Assembly (NCBI GenBank): GCA_024280375.1
Contig: JAJRQF010000028.1
Location: forward strand, 18,447 to 82,446
Direction of reading: 5' to 3'
Source of the DNA: Alphaproteobacteria bacterium
GTDB lineage: Bacteria > Pseudomonadota > Alphaproteobacteria > Rhizobiales > Rhizobiaceae
Length of the DNA stretch: 64,000 nucleotides
The notes below the pieces were generated by a model. The model searched no databases. It was given only the letters and a program-made list of their open reading frames with translations, and was not told where the DNA came from. Shown here one piece after another: positions 10,477 to 18,765 of this stretch (within the stretch, counting starts at the first letter, position 1; the number at the start of each line of letters is the position of its first letter). A program made the position numbers and the translations under genes.

Positions 10477-10500
10477 AATATCACCATCAAAAATGAGCAA
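10472..10500 (-). promoter_or_regulatory. Putative merR promoter
   Basis: On the minus strand TTGCTC (10500-10495) and TATACT (10477-10472) are 17 bp apart, a plausible sigma70-type pair. Transcription would start inside the operator palindrome, which would let MerR repress its own gene, as is usual in mer systems. Inferred from sequence only. Confidence 0.5.
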
Positions 10501-10536
10501 CAGGCTCAAACTCATCAACGCATGCAGGAAATACAT

Positions 10537-10755
10537 ATGGACGACAAAAAACTTGTAACCACTGGAATAGCTGGAACGATAATCGCTGCACTTTGCTGCT
10601 TTACACCGGTTCTGGTAATTTTGTTCGGGTTTGTCGGATTATCCGCCGTGGTCGGATATCTCGATTATGTGCTGCTTCCGTCATTGGGCTTCTTTATTCT
10701 GCTGACAATTTATGCAGTCTGGCGCCGACAAAGCCGGGCAACAACGCAAGGCTAA
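10537..10755 (+). CDS. merF: Mercury transport protein MerF
   Basis: Small inner-membrane Hg(II) uptake protein that delivers mercury to the cytosolic reductase. The 72 residues contain two membrane helices. The first carries the vicinal pair Cys20-Cys21 in ALCCFTPVLVILFG; GLSAVVGYLDYVLLP, the MerF signature, connects to the second. The ATG at 10537 follows AGGAAA with good spacing and matches known MerF N-termini; an upstream in-frame ATG at 10522 is less likely. The second, C-terminal Cys pair of described MerF proteins is absent: the tail ends RRQSRATTQG. merA follows after four bases. Confidence 0.88.
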   Translation: MDDKKLVTTGIAGTIIAALCCFTPVLVILFGFVGLSAVVGYLDYVLLPSLGFFILLTIYAVWRRQSRATTQG

Positions 10756-10759
10756 TATC

Positions 10760-12187
10760 ATGGCCAAATGTTGCGAACCAAAACACAATGGCGCCTATGA
10801 TCTTGCAGTTATTGGCGCCGGGTCTGCGGGATTTTCCGCCGCCATCACCGCGAGCGACGAAGGCGCGCGTGTTGCTCTCATTGGCCACGGCACCATCGGC
10901 GGCACCTGTGTCAATGTCGGCTGCGTGCCATCCAAGGCGCTGATCAGAGCCACAGATACGCTTCATATTGCAAATGCCGCCAAACGATTTGATGGCATCG
11001 AAGCCAATGCCAGGGTCACAAACTGGCAAGCTGCTATCAAACAAAAGCAAGCTCTTGTCGACGATCTGCGCAAGGCGAAATACTTAGACATTTTGCCCGC
11101 CTATAGCTCAATTTCCTATATCGAAGGCAAAGCCAGCTTCAACGCAGAGGCCCAGCTTACCGTAAATGGCGAAGCCATCGATGCCAATAAGGTCATCATT
11201 GCAACGGGCACACGCCCTGCCCTGCCTTCAATCAAGGGCATCAAGAATGTTGAATTTCTCACAAGTACATCAGCGCTTGAACTGGAAATCTTGCCGAAGT
11301 CCATAATTATCATTGGTGCGGGCTATATCGGCACTGAAATAGCCCAGATTTTCGCCCGAACAGGCGTAAAAACTACCATTGTCAGCCGCCGAGGATTATT
11401 GCCGGAAGCAGAACCGGAAATTGGTCGCGCACTTACCGGCTATTTCACCGATGAAGGTATCAGTGTGATCAGCGGCATTACTTATGATCGAATCGAGGAA
11501 AATGACGGGGCAATCAGCCTTCATATTCAATCCATCAACGGACCTGAAGTCATAACCGCGGAAAAAGTCATGATTGCCACGGGTCGCACGCCCAATTCTG
11601 ACGGCATGAACCTTAAAGCCGCTGGCATTGAAATCGCCGCAAATCACGGCATCATTGTTGACCATCAAATGCGCACCACGCGCGAAAGCGTTTATGCGGC
11701 AGGTGATGTAACCGGCAGCGATCAATTCGTCTATATGGCAGCTTATGGTGCAAAGATTGCCGCAAAGAATGCCATGAACAGCAATTCGCACACCTATGAC
11801 AATTCTATCATGCCGGCGGTCGTATTCACCGACCCGCAGGTTGCAAGCGTCGGTTTAACCGAGGCACAGGCCCGCACAGCCGGACATCGCGTAAAGGTCT
11901 CAATTCTGACTCTCGATAATGTACCACGAGCGTTGGCGGCGCGCGATACACGAGGGTTGATCAAACTGATTGCCAATGCAGAAACCAAAAAATTACTCGG
12001 TGCTCACATTCTGGCGCCGGAAGGTGCAGACAGCATTCAAACCGCAGCACTGGCAATCAAGGCGGGCATGACCTATGAGGAATTGGGTGCGATGATTTTT
12101 CCCTATCTCACCACTGTTGAAGGACTGAAACTCGCAGCACAAACCTTTGATATGGACGTCAACAAACTCTCCTGTTGCGCCGGATAG
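10760..12187 (+). CDS. merA: Mercuric reductase (no N-terminal HMA domain)
   Basis: Cytosolic NADPH- and FAD-dependent enzyme that reduces Hg(II) to Hg(0). The 475 residues comprise the FAD-binding motif DLAVIGAGSAGFSAA near residue 13, the redox-active pair in GTCVNVGCVPSK (Cys50, Cys55), an NAD(P)-binding IIIIGAGYIGTE motif, the AAGDVTG FAD motif and a dimerisation domain. It ends LSCCAG, the C-terminal vicinal cysteines that receive Hg(II) in MerA and separate it from lipoamide dehydrogenase. The NmerA heavy-metal domain is missing; only a Cys-Cys pair remains at residues 4-5. The ATG at 10760 lies just after merF, with AAGG upstream, so the two are probably co-translated. A longer frame from 10712 overlaps merF and is not used. 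Confidence 0.95.
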   Translation: MAKCCEPKHNGAYDLAVIGAGSAGFSAAITASDEGARVALIGHGTIGGTCVNVGCVPSKALIRATDTLHIANAAKRFDGIEANARVTNWQAAIKQKQALVDDLRKAKYLDILPAYSSISYIEGKASFNAEAQLTVNGEAIDANKVIIATGTRPALPSIKGIKNVEFLTSTSALELEILPKSIIIIGAGYIGTEIAQIFARTGVKTTIVSRRGLLPEAEPEIGRALTGYFTDEGISVISGITYDRIEENDGAISLHIQSINGPEVITAEKVMIATGRTPNSDGMNLKAAGIEIAANHGIIVDHQMRTTRESVYAAGDVTGSDQFVYMAAYGAKIAAKNAMNSNSHTYDNSIMPAVVFTDPQVASVGLTEAQARTAGHRVKVSILTLDNVPRALAARDTRGLIKLIANAETKKLLGAHILAPEGADSIQTAALAIKAGMTYEELGAMIFPYLTTVEGLKLAAQTFDMDVNKLSCCAG

Positions 12188-12228
12188 CGCAGCACCGATA
12201 ATACGTAAAATTGAAAGACATCTTCCCG

Positions 12229-12840
12229 TCAGCGATATTCGCTGCTGCGTTCCTTTTTCCAAATCGCCAATTCAACAACCTGTGGCAACTTTCCACCATC
12301 TTTTTTCCAGCTGTCTATTGCCCAGTCCACGCCTTTAATGTCCCTGAGAACTGCTGTGCGATGTGGATAGCGACCATCAAACAGAAAGCCACGGCCAACA
12401 ATGGGCATCGGTTTATTAAATTTCAGCAAGCCGTTGCGATTAAGAAACTCAATGAAAGCAAGAGTGTTGCTGGATTCATCGACACAATCCATTTGGCCCA
12501 CTTTTCCAGCATCCCGCTGATAGCTCAACCTTGTATCCGTCACCATACGTAATTTGGATTGAGCCAGCCGTTCTTTCCATGCAATGAGTTTTGCGATCGA
12601 CCTGCGCTCCTTTGCAGGAGAGGCAATACCCGTACTCAGCACCGACTTCATATGCTTAAGATCAGCTCCGGTAAATGCCAGTTGCGCCGAATAAATGCAG
12701 CCAAAACCAGAGCAAATTTTTACTTCCTTTTCGCCACCGTCGGTAACACCAAGGCTGCTCAATGAACCATTCGATTGACAAGCAGCCAAAACGGTCAAGA
12801 GCATCACGGCAGATGCGCGAGCAACATTTTTGATTTTCAT
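12229..12840 (-). CDS. Predicted lipoprotein of unknown function
   Basis: 203 residues. The N-terminus is a lipoprotein signal: basic MKIKNVAR, a hydrophobic core and lipobox LAAC (Cys at about 21), so export and lipid anchoring are predicted. The mature part has three further cysteines (ICSGFGC, MDCVDES) that could form disulfides and ends in a charged tail. I do not recognise a named domain. It is convergent with merA (41 bp between stops) and divergent from trmFO, so it is probably its own transcription unit. Confidence 0.75.
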   Translation of the reverse strand: MKIKNVARASAVMLLTVLAACQSNGSLSSLGVTDGGEKEVKICSGFGCIYSAQLAFTGADLKHMKSVLSTGIASPAKERRSIAKLIAWKERLAQSKLRMVTDTRLSYQRDAGKVGQMDCVDESSNTLAFIEFLNRNGLLKFNKPMPIVGRGFLFDGRYPHRTAVLRDIKGVDWAIDSWKKDGGKLPQVVELAIWKKERSSEYR

Positions 12841-12936
12841 CTATATTTTTCCGATTGTATTTACTGACCATATCGAATCAACCAAATTCCTATCAAATTG
12901 ATTGCCCAATGTCATGTAAAGTTCTATGGAGCCCGG

Positions 12937-14340
12937 ATGAAAAATACATCTGTACATATTATCGGTGGCGGGCTCGCCGGATCAGAGGCCGCATGGCAAA
13001 TTGCCTCCATGGGCGTTGATGTAATCCTGCATGAAATGCGCCCTGTTCGCGGCACAGATGCCCATCAGGGCGATGGCTTGGCCGAGCTTGTCTGTTCCAA
13101 TTCATTCAGATCAGATGACGCAGAACAAAATGCCGTTGGCCTCTTGCACGCGGAAATGCGGCGGGCAAATTCGCTCATAATGCGCGCGGCAGATGAAAAC
13201 AAGGTTCCAGCCGGTTCAGCGCTTGCTGTAGATAGAGTTGGTTTTTCCGATTCCGTAAGCCAAGCGCTCGAAGCGCATGAGAGAATCGAAATTCGCCGCG
13301 AAGAAATCGCCACTTTGCCCAGCCCGGACTGGGAACAAACCATTATCGCCACCGGGCCGCTTACTTCGCCCGATCTGGCTGCGGCCATTCGTGCTGAAAC
13401 CGGCGAAGACGCGCTTGCCTTCTTCGATGCGATCGCACCAATTGTGCATTTTGACAGCATAGATTTTGACAAGGCATGGTTCCAATCCCGCTACGACAAA
13501 GTTGGCCCCGGCGGAACGGGAAAAGACTATATCAACTGCCCGCTCGACCGCGACCAATATGAAGCCTTCATTGATGCGTTAATTGAGGGCGATAAAACAG
13601 AGTTCAAGGAATGGGAAGGCACACCCTATTTTGATGGCTGTTTACCCATCGAGGTAATGGCCGAACGCGGGCGTGAAACTTTGCGCCACGGACCAATGAA
13701 ACCAATGGGGCTTACCAATACCCACAAACCCGATGAAAAAGCCTATGGGGTGGTGCAATTGCGCCAGGATAATGCGCTGGGCACGCTGTATAACATGGTT
13801 GGCTTTCAGACCAAACTGAAATATGGCGCGCAAAAAGCCATTTTCCAGACGATCCCGGGTTTAGAAAATGCTGAATTTGCCCGCCTTGGCGGGTTGCACC
13901 GCAACACATTCATCAATTCACCCACCCTGCTTGATGAGACCTTGCAGCTGAAATCGCGGCCCGGCCTTCGCTTTGCGGGACAGATCACTGGCTGTGAGGG
14001 CTATGTGGAATCCGCCGCAATTGGCCTTTTAACCGGGCGCTTTGCTGCCAGCGACATTCTTGAAAAAAGCCTCACGCCACCACCGGAGACAACCGCCTTT
14101 GGCGCATTGCTCAACCATATCACCAAGGGGCATATTGCCTATGAGCAGGATATGGGCAAGCGCTCGTTCCAACCGATGAATGTCAATTTCGGCCTGTTTC
14201 CACCGGTGCAAATCGTCAAACCGGCTAAACATGAAGGCCGTTTTCGCGGTAAAGATAAAGCTATCATCAAACGGCAGACAATATCAAAACGAGCCTTGCA
14301 GGATTTTGATCAATGGCTGGTGTCTAACCCGGTGGCTTGA
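12937..14340 (+). CDS. trmFO: Methylenetetrahydrofolate-tRNA-(uracil-5-)-methyltransferase
   Basis: Folate- and FAD-dependent enzyme that makes ribothymidine at position 54 of the tRNA T-loop. The dinucleotide-binding motif [14 protein letters not shown] is at residues 7-20, followed by the TrmFO-specific block [20 protein letters not shown] and, near the C-terminus, [15 protein letters not shown]. At 467 residues it has the usual length. The ATG at 12937 is chosen because GGAG lies five bases upstream and it begins directly before the FAD motif; the frame extends to a TTG at 12898. The last 17 bp overlap the convergent DUF4153 gene. Confidence 0.95.
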   Translation: MKNTSVHIIGGGLAGSEAAWQIASMGVDVILHEMRPVRGTDAHQGDGLAELVCSNSFRSDDAEQNAVGLLHAEMRRANSLIMRAADENKVPAGSALAVDRVGFSDSVSQALEAHERIEIRREEIATLPSPDWEQTIIATGPLTSPDLAAAIRAETGEDALAFFDAIAPIVHFDSIDFDKAWFQSRYDKVGPGGTGKDYINCPLDRDQYEAFIDALIEGDKTEFKEWEGTPYFDGCLPIEVMAERGRETLRHGPMKPMGLTNTHKPDEKAYGVVQLRQDNALGTLYNMVGFQTKLKYGAQKAIFQTIPGLENAEFARLGGLHRNTFINSPTLLDETLQLKSRPGLRFAGQITGCEGYVESAAIGLLTGRFAASDILEKSLTPPPETTAFGALLNHITKGHIAYEQDMGKRSFQPMNVNFGLFPPVQIVKPAKHEGRFRGKDKAIIKRQTISKRALQDFDQWLVSNPVA

Positions 14341-16081
14341 CAGGTTCCCAATCACTTTTACGTAGGAATATTGCCGCCGAGCCAGAAACCAGCTCCACTT
14401 CTTTGCCAATTGCAAGGCGCAAATTTGATGGAATCAGCAGCAGTTTTCTTGTGCCGGACGTTAATGTGAAAGCCCGGGCGTCTTTATTTCCTTCACTGTT
14501 TTTGAAAAAATCACGCAATGGCTCAAATGAAAAACTGGCAACATCATCGCCCACGCTTATTTTGATTGCTTTCGACACCAGTTCAACCTTGAAAGTCATA
14601 TCACCAGGCGCCTTCCGGTAATCCACACGACCGGGAGCAAGTGACAGGTTTGACAAATACAAATCAAACCCTTTGGAGGAAATAAATCCGCGCGAAAATC
14701 TCACATATTTTATGTTGCCAGTCGGTGAGTCACGCTTGTTTTTCTCAACAGTATGGAACGCTTGCTGCAGCCGTGTTTGCAAACTGTAGCTTGAATCATT
14801 TGGCGCAGGCTTGAACGGATTTTTGGCAAAATCGACCGTTAGAGGTTTAAGCTCATCCAATCCCCGATTTTTACGCAGGAATGTCAAAATATTTCTGGCG
14901 CGCGATTTATTAGGCTCATTGACGAAATTATCCTCATCCAACAATTGGGTAAAATGGCGAACCTGACTATTAATCGAAACCTGAACCGCGCCCCAGGGGC
15001 CGAAACTGCCAAGTAACAATACAATAACCGTTAGCGGAGCAGCACCGGGCAGCCAGTTGCGAGTAGCAGGAACCGCCTGCATCAACGCAAAAAGCGCCAT
15101 CAATCCACCAAAGGCCGCCAGAAAATAGCGCTCCGGCGTAATGCCGTAATTAGCAACACGAAGGTAAATCGCATAGAAAAGCAACAACAAAGGAATGACG
15201 ATCAGGGCGGGCCAGTAGGCCAAAAATAGCTTCCCCGAACGCGTCAGCACTTCCCTAAGTGGCAGCATAACTTTCCAGAAGAAAATAACCAGCGTTCCAA
15301 AGCCAACCACCATCCAGCCAATCTGGCCTTCAGGCACGTCACCTGTAACGATAATTTTAAGTGCATAGACATGTAGCATCAGAGCGTAAATCGCCAGCAT
15401 GGGAGCCGCGATATAATCGCTCAATAAACGTAAGCCCGCGATACCATTATTGTTGCCATCAATGATCGGCGCTGCATCAAAATCATCAGGAACCCTGCCA
15501 AGCGCAAATATGGGTCCGGCAGCTATCAACGCTGTTGTCCAAATATGCCCAAAAACCCTATTGGGAATGCCAACGCCAAACAAGTAGTCAAGACTTGTCA
15601 GTATCACAGTCAGACCAATGCCAAAAATAATCACCGCAACGAAAGAAAGACCGGCGGCAAATATCAGCTGTACAACAAAAAACCAGAACCCTTCGCTGGT
15701 GCCACGAAACCAATGGGCGGCGGTTAAAATTCCGCCTGCGAGGGCTGCAAAAAAAGCGACCTCTGTCATTCCCACATCTGATGCAAACCAGGCAAGAACG
15801 GCGGCTCCCAAACCAGCAATAGCCGCTCCAATATGCTGCAAAATAGTACTGTAACCATATGATTCTATGCCAATTTGTTTCATCAGTGATGCCATTGCAA
15901 ACGCCGCAAGCGCCGAGAAAACTTTGACTTGTAGCGCTGAAGGCAGATTTAACACATTGGCAACTTCCAGATTGGCCAAAACTGCGGTTACAAGCAGGGC
16001 AATCACCGTCAACGGAAAGCGCATAAACCCATCAATCGCAGAACCAAACAGCATTTGGACGATTTTGTTGATCATTATCAT
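14324..16081 (-). CDS. DUF4153 family multi-pass membrane protein
   Basis: 585 residues. About the first 380 form roughly eleven to twelve hydrophobic helices; the remaining 200 are soluble. The sequence [25 protein letters not shown] and the loop GRVPDDFDA fit the DUF4153 family of inner-membrane proteins, which has no proven function. It is last in the yajC-to-hydroxylase run, 15 bp after the hydroxylase gene, and its stop codon lies inside the 3' end of trmFO on the other strand. Translation may start at ATG 16081 or at the second ATG, 16075. Confidence 0.8.
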   Translation of the reverse strand: MIMINKIVQMLFGSAIDGFMRFPLTVIALLVTAVLANLEVANVLNLPSALQVKVFSALAAFAMASLMKQIGIESYGYSTILQHIGAAIAGLGAAVLAWFASDVGMTEVAFFAALAGGILTAAHWFRGTSEGFWFFVVQLIFAAGLSFVAVIIFGIGLTVILTSLDYLFGVGIPNRVFGHIWTTALIAAGPIFALGRVPDDFDAAPIIDGNNNGIAGLRLLSDYIAAPMLAIYALMLHVYALKIIVTGDVPEGQIGWMVVGFGTLVIFFWKVMLPLREVLTRSGKLFLAYWPALIVIPLLLLFYAIYLRVANYGITPERYFLAAFGGLMALFALMQAVPATRNWLPGAAPLTVIVLLLGSFGPWGAVQVSINSQVRHFTQLLDEDNFVNEPNKSRARNILTFLRKNRGLDELKPLTVDFAKNPFKPAPNDSSYSLQTRLQQAFHTVEKNKRDSPTGNIKYVRFSRGFISSKGFDLYLSNLSLAPGRVDYRKAPGDMTFKVELVSKAIKISVGDDVASFSFEPLRDFFKNSEGNKDARAFTLTSGTRKLLLIPSNLRLAIGKEVELVSGSAAIFLRKSDWEPVKPPG

Positions 16082-16096
16082 TTCCCAGTTCAGCTT

Positions 16097-17050
16097 CTAT
16101 TCGCCAGCATCAAGCGAAGGTGGCAATCCCGGCATGCCTGCCTGATCAGGATTACGGCGTACAAAATCCTGTTTTAAAACCTCGGAACCACCTGATTTTT
16201 CATCATGGCGCCACCCCGGTGGCATAATGATATATCGAAACCGCTGGCCTATTGTCAGCCCCGGTTGTGCGGCATCCTTAAACATCGAAATCCATTCATG
16301 AAATGCCACTTTAACCGGGTTATAGGTTCCAATATTTTTGACAATGCCGTAGCGCGGCGCATCCGCCTCCAGTTCAGGCACAAATGTTCCAAACATCTTG
16401 TCCCAGACAATCAAAGTGCCCGCATAGTTTGCATCGAGATAACGCGGATTGGTCGCATGGTGAACCCGGTGGTGCGACGGCGTATTCATCACCGCTTCAA
16501 ACCATTTTGGCATTTTTCCAATGACTTCGGTATGAATCCAGAACTGATAAACCAGATTAAACCCATAGACAAAGGCGATAAAGGCCGGGTGTACACCCAA
16601 AAGTACCAACGGAATTTGCAATACAAACATGCCGGTAAAGTGCCCGGTCCATGACTGGCGAAGTGCGGTCGACAAATTGTAATGCTGGCTGGAATGATGA
16701 ACAATATGTTCAGCCCAAACCCACCGCGCCCGGTGCGCAATGCGGTGATACAAGTAATAGCGAAGGTCATCGATAATGAAGACGATCAACCCTAGCCACC
16801 ATTGAAATCCGAATGTAAAAACCCGGAACTGATAAACCCACAATAGCGCCCCATAGGCAACAAACCCAAACAACAGACCGGCAACCACATTGCCAACCCC
16901 CATTAACAGGCTGGTTGCCGTATCGCGGGTTTCATATTCCCCATGCGCCTTGAAATATCGAATAGAAATAAGCTCCAGCAAAATAAGCAGAATGAATGCC
17001 GGAATGGCCAATTGCGTCACGCTTGGAAACACCGGGAGAATGCTTTCCAT
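16097..17050 (-). CDS. Sterol desaturase / fatty acid hydroxylase family protein
   Basis: 317-residue integral membrane di-iron oxygenase of the ERG3/fatty acid hydroxylase superfamily. The histidine boxes are visible in order: HRIAHR (near 102), HIVHHSSQHYN (near 114) and HRVHHATN (near 195), with hydrophobic helices before and between them. The substrate cannot be told from sequence; membrane lipids are likely. It begins three bases after the stop of the small anchored protein and is followed 15 bp later by the DUF4153 gene, so it belongs to the same transcription run. Confidence 0.88.
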   Translation of the reverse strand: MESILPVFPSVTQLAIPAFILLILLELISIRYFKAHGEYETRDTATSLLMGVGNVVAGLLFGFVAYGALLWVYQFRVFTFGFQWWLGLIVFIIDDLRYYLYHRIAHRARWVWAEHIVHHSSQHYNLSTALRQSWTGHFTGMFVLQIPLVLLGVHPAFIAFVYGFNLVYQFWIHTEVIGKMPKWFEAVMNTPSHHRVHHATNPRYLDANYAGTLIVWDKMFGTFVPELEADAPRYGIVKNIGTYNPVKVAFHEWISMFKDAAQPGLTIGQRFRYIIMPPGWRHDEKSGGSEVLKQDFVRRNPDQAGMPGLPPSLDAGE

Positions 17051-17053
17051 CGT

Positions 17054-17479
17054 CTAAGACCTTCCATTTTGTAATGTTGCTTTTAGTTTGCGCTCAATAT
17101 CATCAAGCTGCTCACCGTTGGAAAGTACAAACTCAACTTTGGGTAAGGTCATATCTCTCAAACCAAGCACCAGCCCTTTATCACTTCGGACTATAGAAAT
17201 CAGCAGATCAGCATCCAGCATCCGGGTGATCGAATGCGTTCCCATTGCCAAAACAAGACCAGCCATATTGGGAGCATCGCCAAACAAAATGGCAACATTA
17301 TTATCATCGCTTATGACAATCTCTTTGCTGTCAAAGTCCGGGTAATCCAGCAAAAAGCGCGGCTTAACTTCACCCGCATCCGCAAAAGAAAACTTTCGGG
17401 ACCCGCCTGCCAAATACACCGCGCCAACCACAAGCGACACCCCAAAAAGAACCAGCACCAATAACAAAAGTAATGACAT
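17054..17479 (-). CDS. Small N-terminally anchored protein, unknown function
   Basis: 141 residues with one N-terminal membrane helix (MSLLLLLVLVLFGVSLVVGAV), then a soluble domain with alternating hydrophobic residues that looks compact and mixed alpha/beta. I recognise no named family. Its ATG overlaps the stop of the preceding NDUFAF6-like gene as TAATG (17481-17477), a classic sign of coupled translation, and supports this start over the longer frame from 17530. It sits between an NDUFAF6-like gene and a membrane hydroxylase. Confidence 0.7.
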   Translation of the reverse strand: MSLLLLLVLVLFGVSLVVGAVYLAGGSRKFSFADAGEVKPRFLLDYPDFDSKEIVISDDNNVAILFGDAPNMAGLVLAMGTHSITRMLDADLLISIVRSDKGLVLGLRDMTLPKVEFVLSNGEQLDDIERKLKATLQNGRS

Positions 17480-18357
17480 TAATATGTTCCGTTTCGTGCA
17501 GTCCGCCAAAGGTAAATTTGCTTGCACCATTGCGGAATGTCAACGGGGGTAACCGCAACAATATCCGCCATCTTTTCAAACCGCGCAAGATAGGGTTTTG
17601 AAAGGCACAATGGCAAAAATGCAGTTTTTATCGACCGTGGGAGATGCTCAGACTGCTTTTGAAATTCAGAAAAATGATGGCGCATATAGGCCAATAGCAA
17701 TCGGATCAGCTTGCCTGTGGCAACCTCGTTTTCAGTAGAATAATATTGCGCAAGCGACAATCCTGCCTCATCAAGCATGGATACAGGAATATAACATTGC
17801 TGGCGCGAGCGATGCAGCGGCAGATTTTTCAACACATCAGTCAATACCAGAACGACCCCCGCGTGACCGGCGCAATCTGCAAGATTTCCAGGCTCATCAT
17901 CAGCATTCTTTGCCAACATCGTGGCAACTTGAAAAACCAAAAATGAGCGGGTTTCTCCCGCATAGCCCTCCAGAGTACCCTTATCCGGCATAGGGTCATT
18001 ATAAAGATCAAAAGCCCTGGCTTTCAAATAGTTCTCAAAACCCATTAAGGGCAGTTCAAACCGGTTGATCGCCGCCAACAAACCGGCAGCCACAGGATTG
18101 CTATTTGCTTCCCCTGCCCGTTCGCCGGATATAATTTCCCGCCACCATTGAAGGCGAACTTCACCCATCATCGGTTCTTTAATCAGCGAACGAATATGGG
18201 AAATTTCCGCATCATATGCGTAAAGTGCATATGCATGGGGGCGAATATCTGCGGGTAAAAACAAAGTCGCCAGATAAGTGTCGATATCACGTTCGCGCAC
18301 GATCGAGCGGCAATATTCAGCGATTTCACGAGAAGTGGTTTTATCGTCCTCGCTCAC
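17479..18357 (-). CDS. NDUFAF6-like protein of the squalene/phytoene synthase fold
   Basis: 292 residues with the all-helical squalene/phytoene synthase fold, but the catalytic Asp-rich motifs are degraded. The first is YDAEISHIR instead of DxxxD, and the second is LTDVLKNLPLHRSRQQCYIP, which lacks the DxxED part. This pattern, with GEVRLQWWRE, resembles human NDUFAF6 (C8orf38), a complex I assembly factor that does not make isoprenoids. It lies directly after the Mth938 gene (no gap) in the secDF run and is translationally coupled to the next gene. A role in respiratory complex assembly is an inference. Confidence 0.82.
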   Translation of the reverse strand: MSEDDKTTSREIAEYCRSIVRERDIDTYLATLFLPADIRPHAYALYAYDAEISHIRSLIKEPMMGEVRLQWWREIISGERAGEANSNPVAAGLLAAINRFELPLMGFENYLKARAFDLYNDPMPDKGTLEGYAGETRSFLVFQVATMLAKNADDEPGNLADCAGHAGVVLVLTDVLKNLPLHRSRQQCYIPVSMLDEAGLSLAQYYSTENEVATGKLIRLLLAYMRHHFSEFQKQSEHLPRSIKTAFLPLCLSKPYLARFEKMADIVAVTPVDIPQWCKQIYLWRTARNGTY

Positions 18358-18753
18358 CTATTCAACCGCAATCAGGGCAGCAGCAACCGCGCGTTTTTCA
18401 GCCAGCAATACATTAAAGGTTCGAATTGCAGCCCCGGTGCTCATTGGGTCGTGGGAAATTTCATGATCACGCAGCAGGCTCTTTATTGGCGCACGGAGCG
18501 GAACAAGGTCTTGCCCGGTTCCAACCAGCAGGATTTCCACTTGCTCCGCCTCACGCAGCAGCTGGTCGAGCTTTTCAGGTACTAATTCAGATATATCGGA
18601 AACATCCCAGGCATATATGCCGCTGGGCAAGCACAATATGCTGCCCTTGTGCGACATGTCCGCAAAGCGAAATCCTCCATTGCCGTAGAAATCAATCGCA
18701 GCACGCCTGGGGAAATGAGCCTCATGTATTTCAATTCCTGCGGGCATCGGCAA
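18358..18753 (-). CDS. Mth938-domain protein, NDUFAF3-like
   Basis: 131-residue protein of the Mth938/DUF498 fold. It spans the fold from IEIHEAHFPRRAAIDFYGNG through the LPSGIYAW and EILLVGTG blocks to the C-terminal NVLLAEKRAVAAALIAV helix. Human NDUFAF3, a complex I assembly factor, belongs to this fold, and alphaproteobacterial homologues are known beside secDF, as here. The gene starts 12 bp after the secDF stop and its stop abuts the start of the NDUFAF6-like gene. Function by homology and context only. Confidence 0.85.
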   Translation of the reverse strand: MPMPAGIEIHEAHFPRRAAIDFYGNGGFRFADMSHKGSILCLPSGIYAWDVSDISELVPEKLDQLLREAEQVEILLVGTGQDLVPLRAPIKSLLRDHEISHDPMSTGAAIRTFNVLLAEKRAVAAALIAVE

Positions 18754-18765
18754 TCTCTTTTCGTT

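Noticed and set aside
10014..12187. The mer unit as part of a transposon or genomic island
   Set aside because: No transposase, resolvase, integrase or terminal repeats are visible on either side, and base composition does not stand out by eye.
12230..12244. CAGCGA/TCGCTG hairpin as a terminator between merA and the lipoprotein gene
   Set aside because: The stem is only six bases, has no T-run on either strand and overlaps the lipoprotein gene coding end.
12898..12936. TTG start giving a longer TrmFO
   Set aside because: The ATG at 12937 has GGAG at the right distance and begins directly before the FAD motif as in other TrmFO proteins.
17479..18357. Annotation as a phytoene or squalene synthase for carotenoid/hopanoid synthesis
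   Set aside because: Both Asp-rich catalytic motifs are degraded and no other isoprenoid genes are nearby; the NDUFAF6-like reading fits better.
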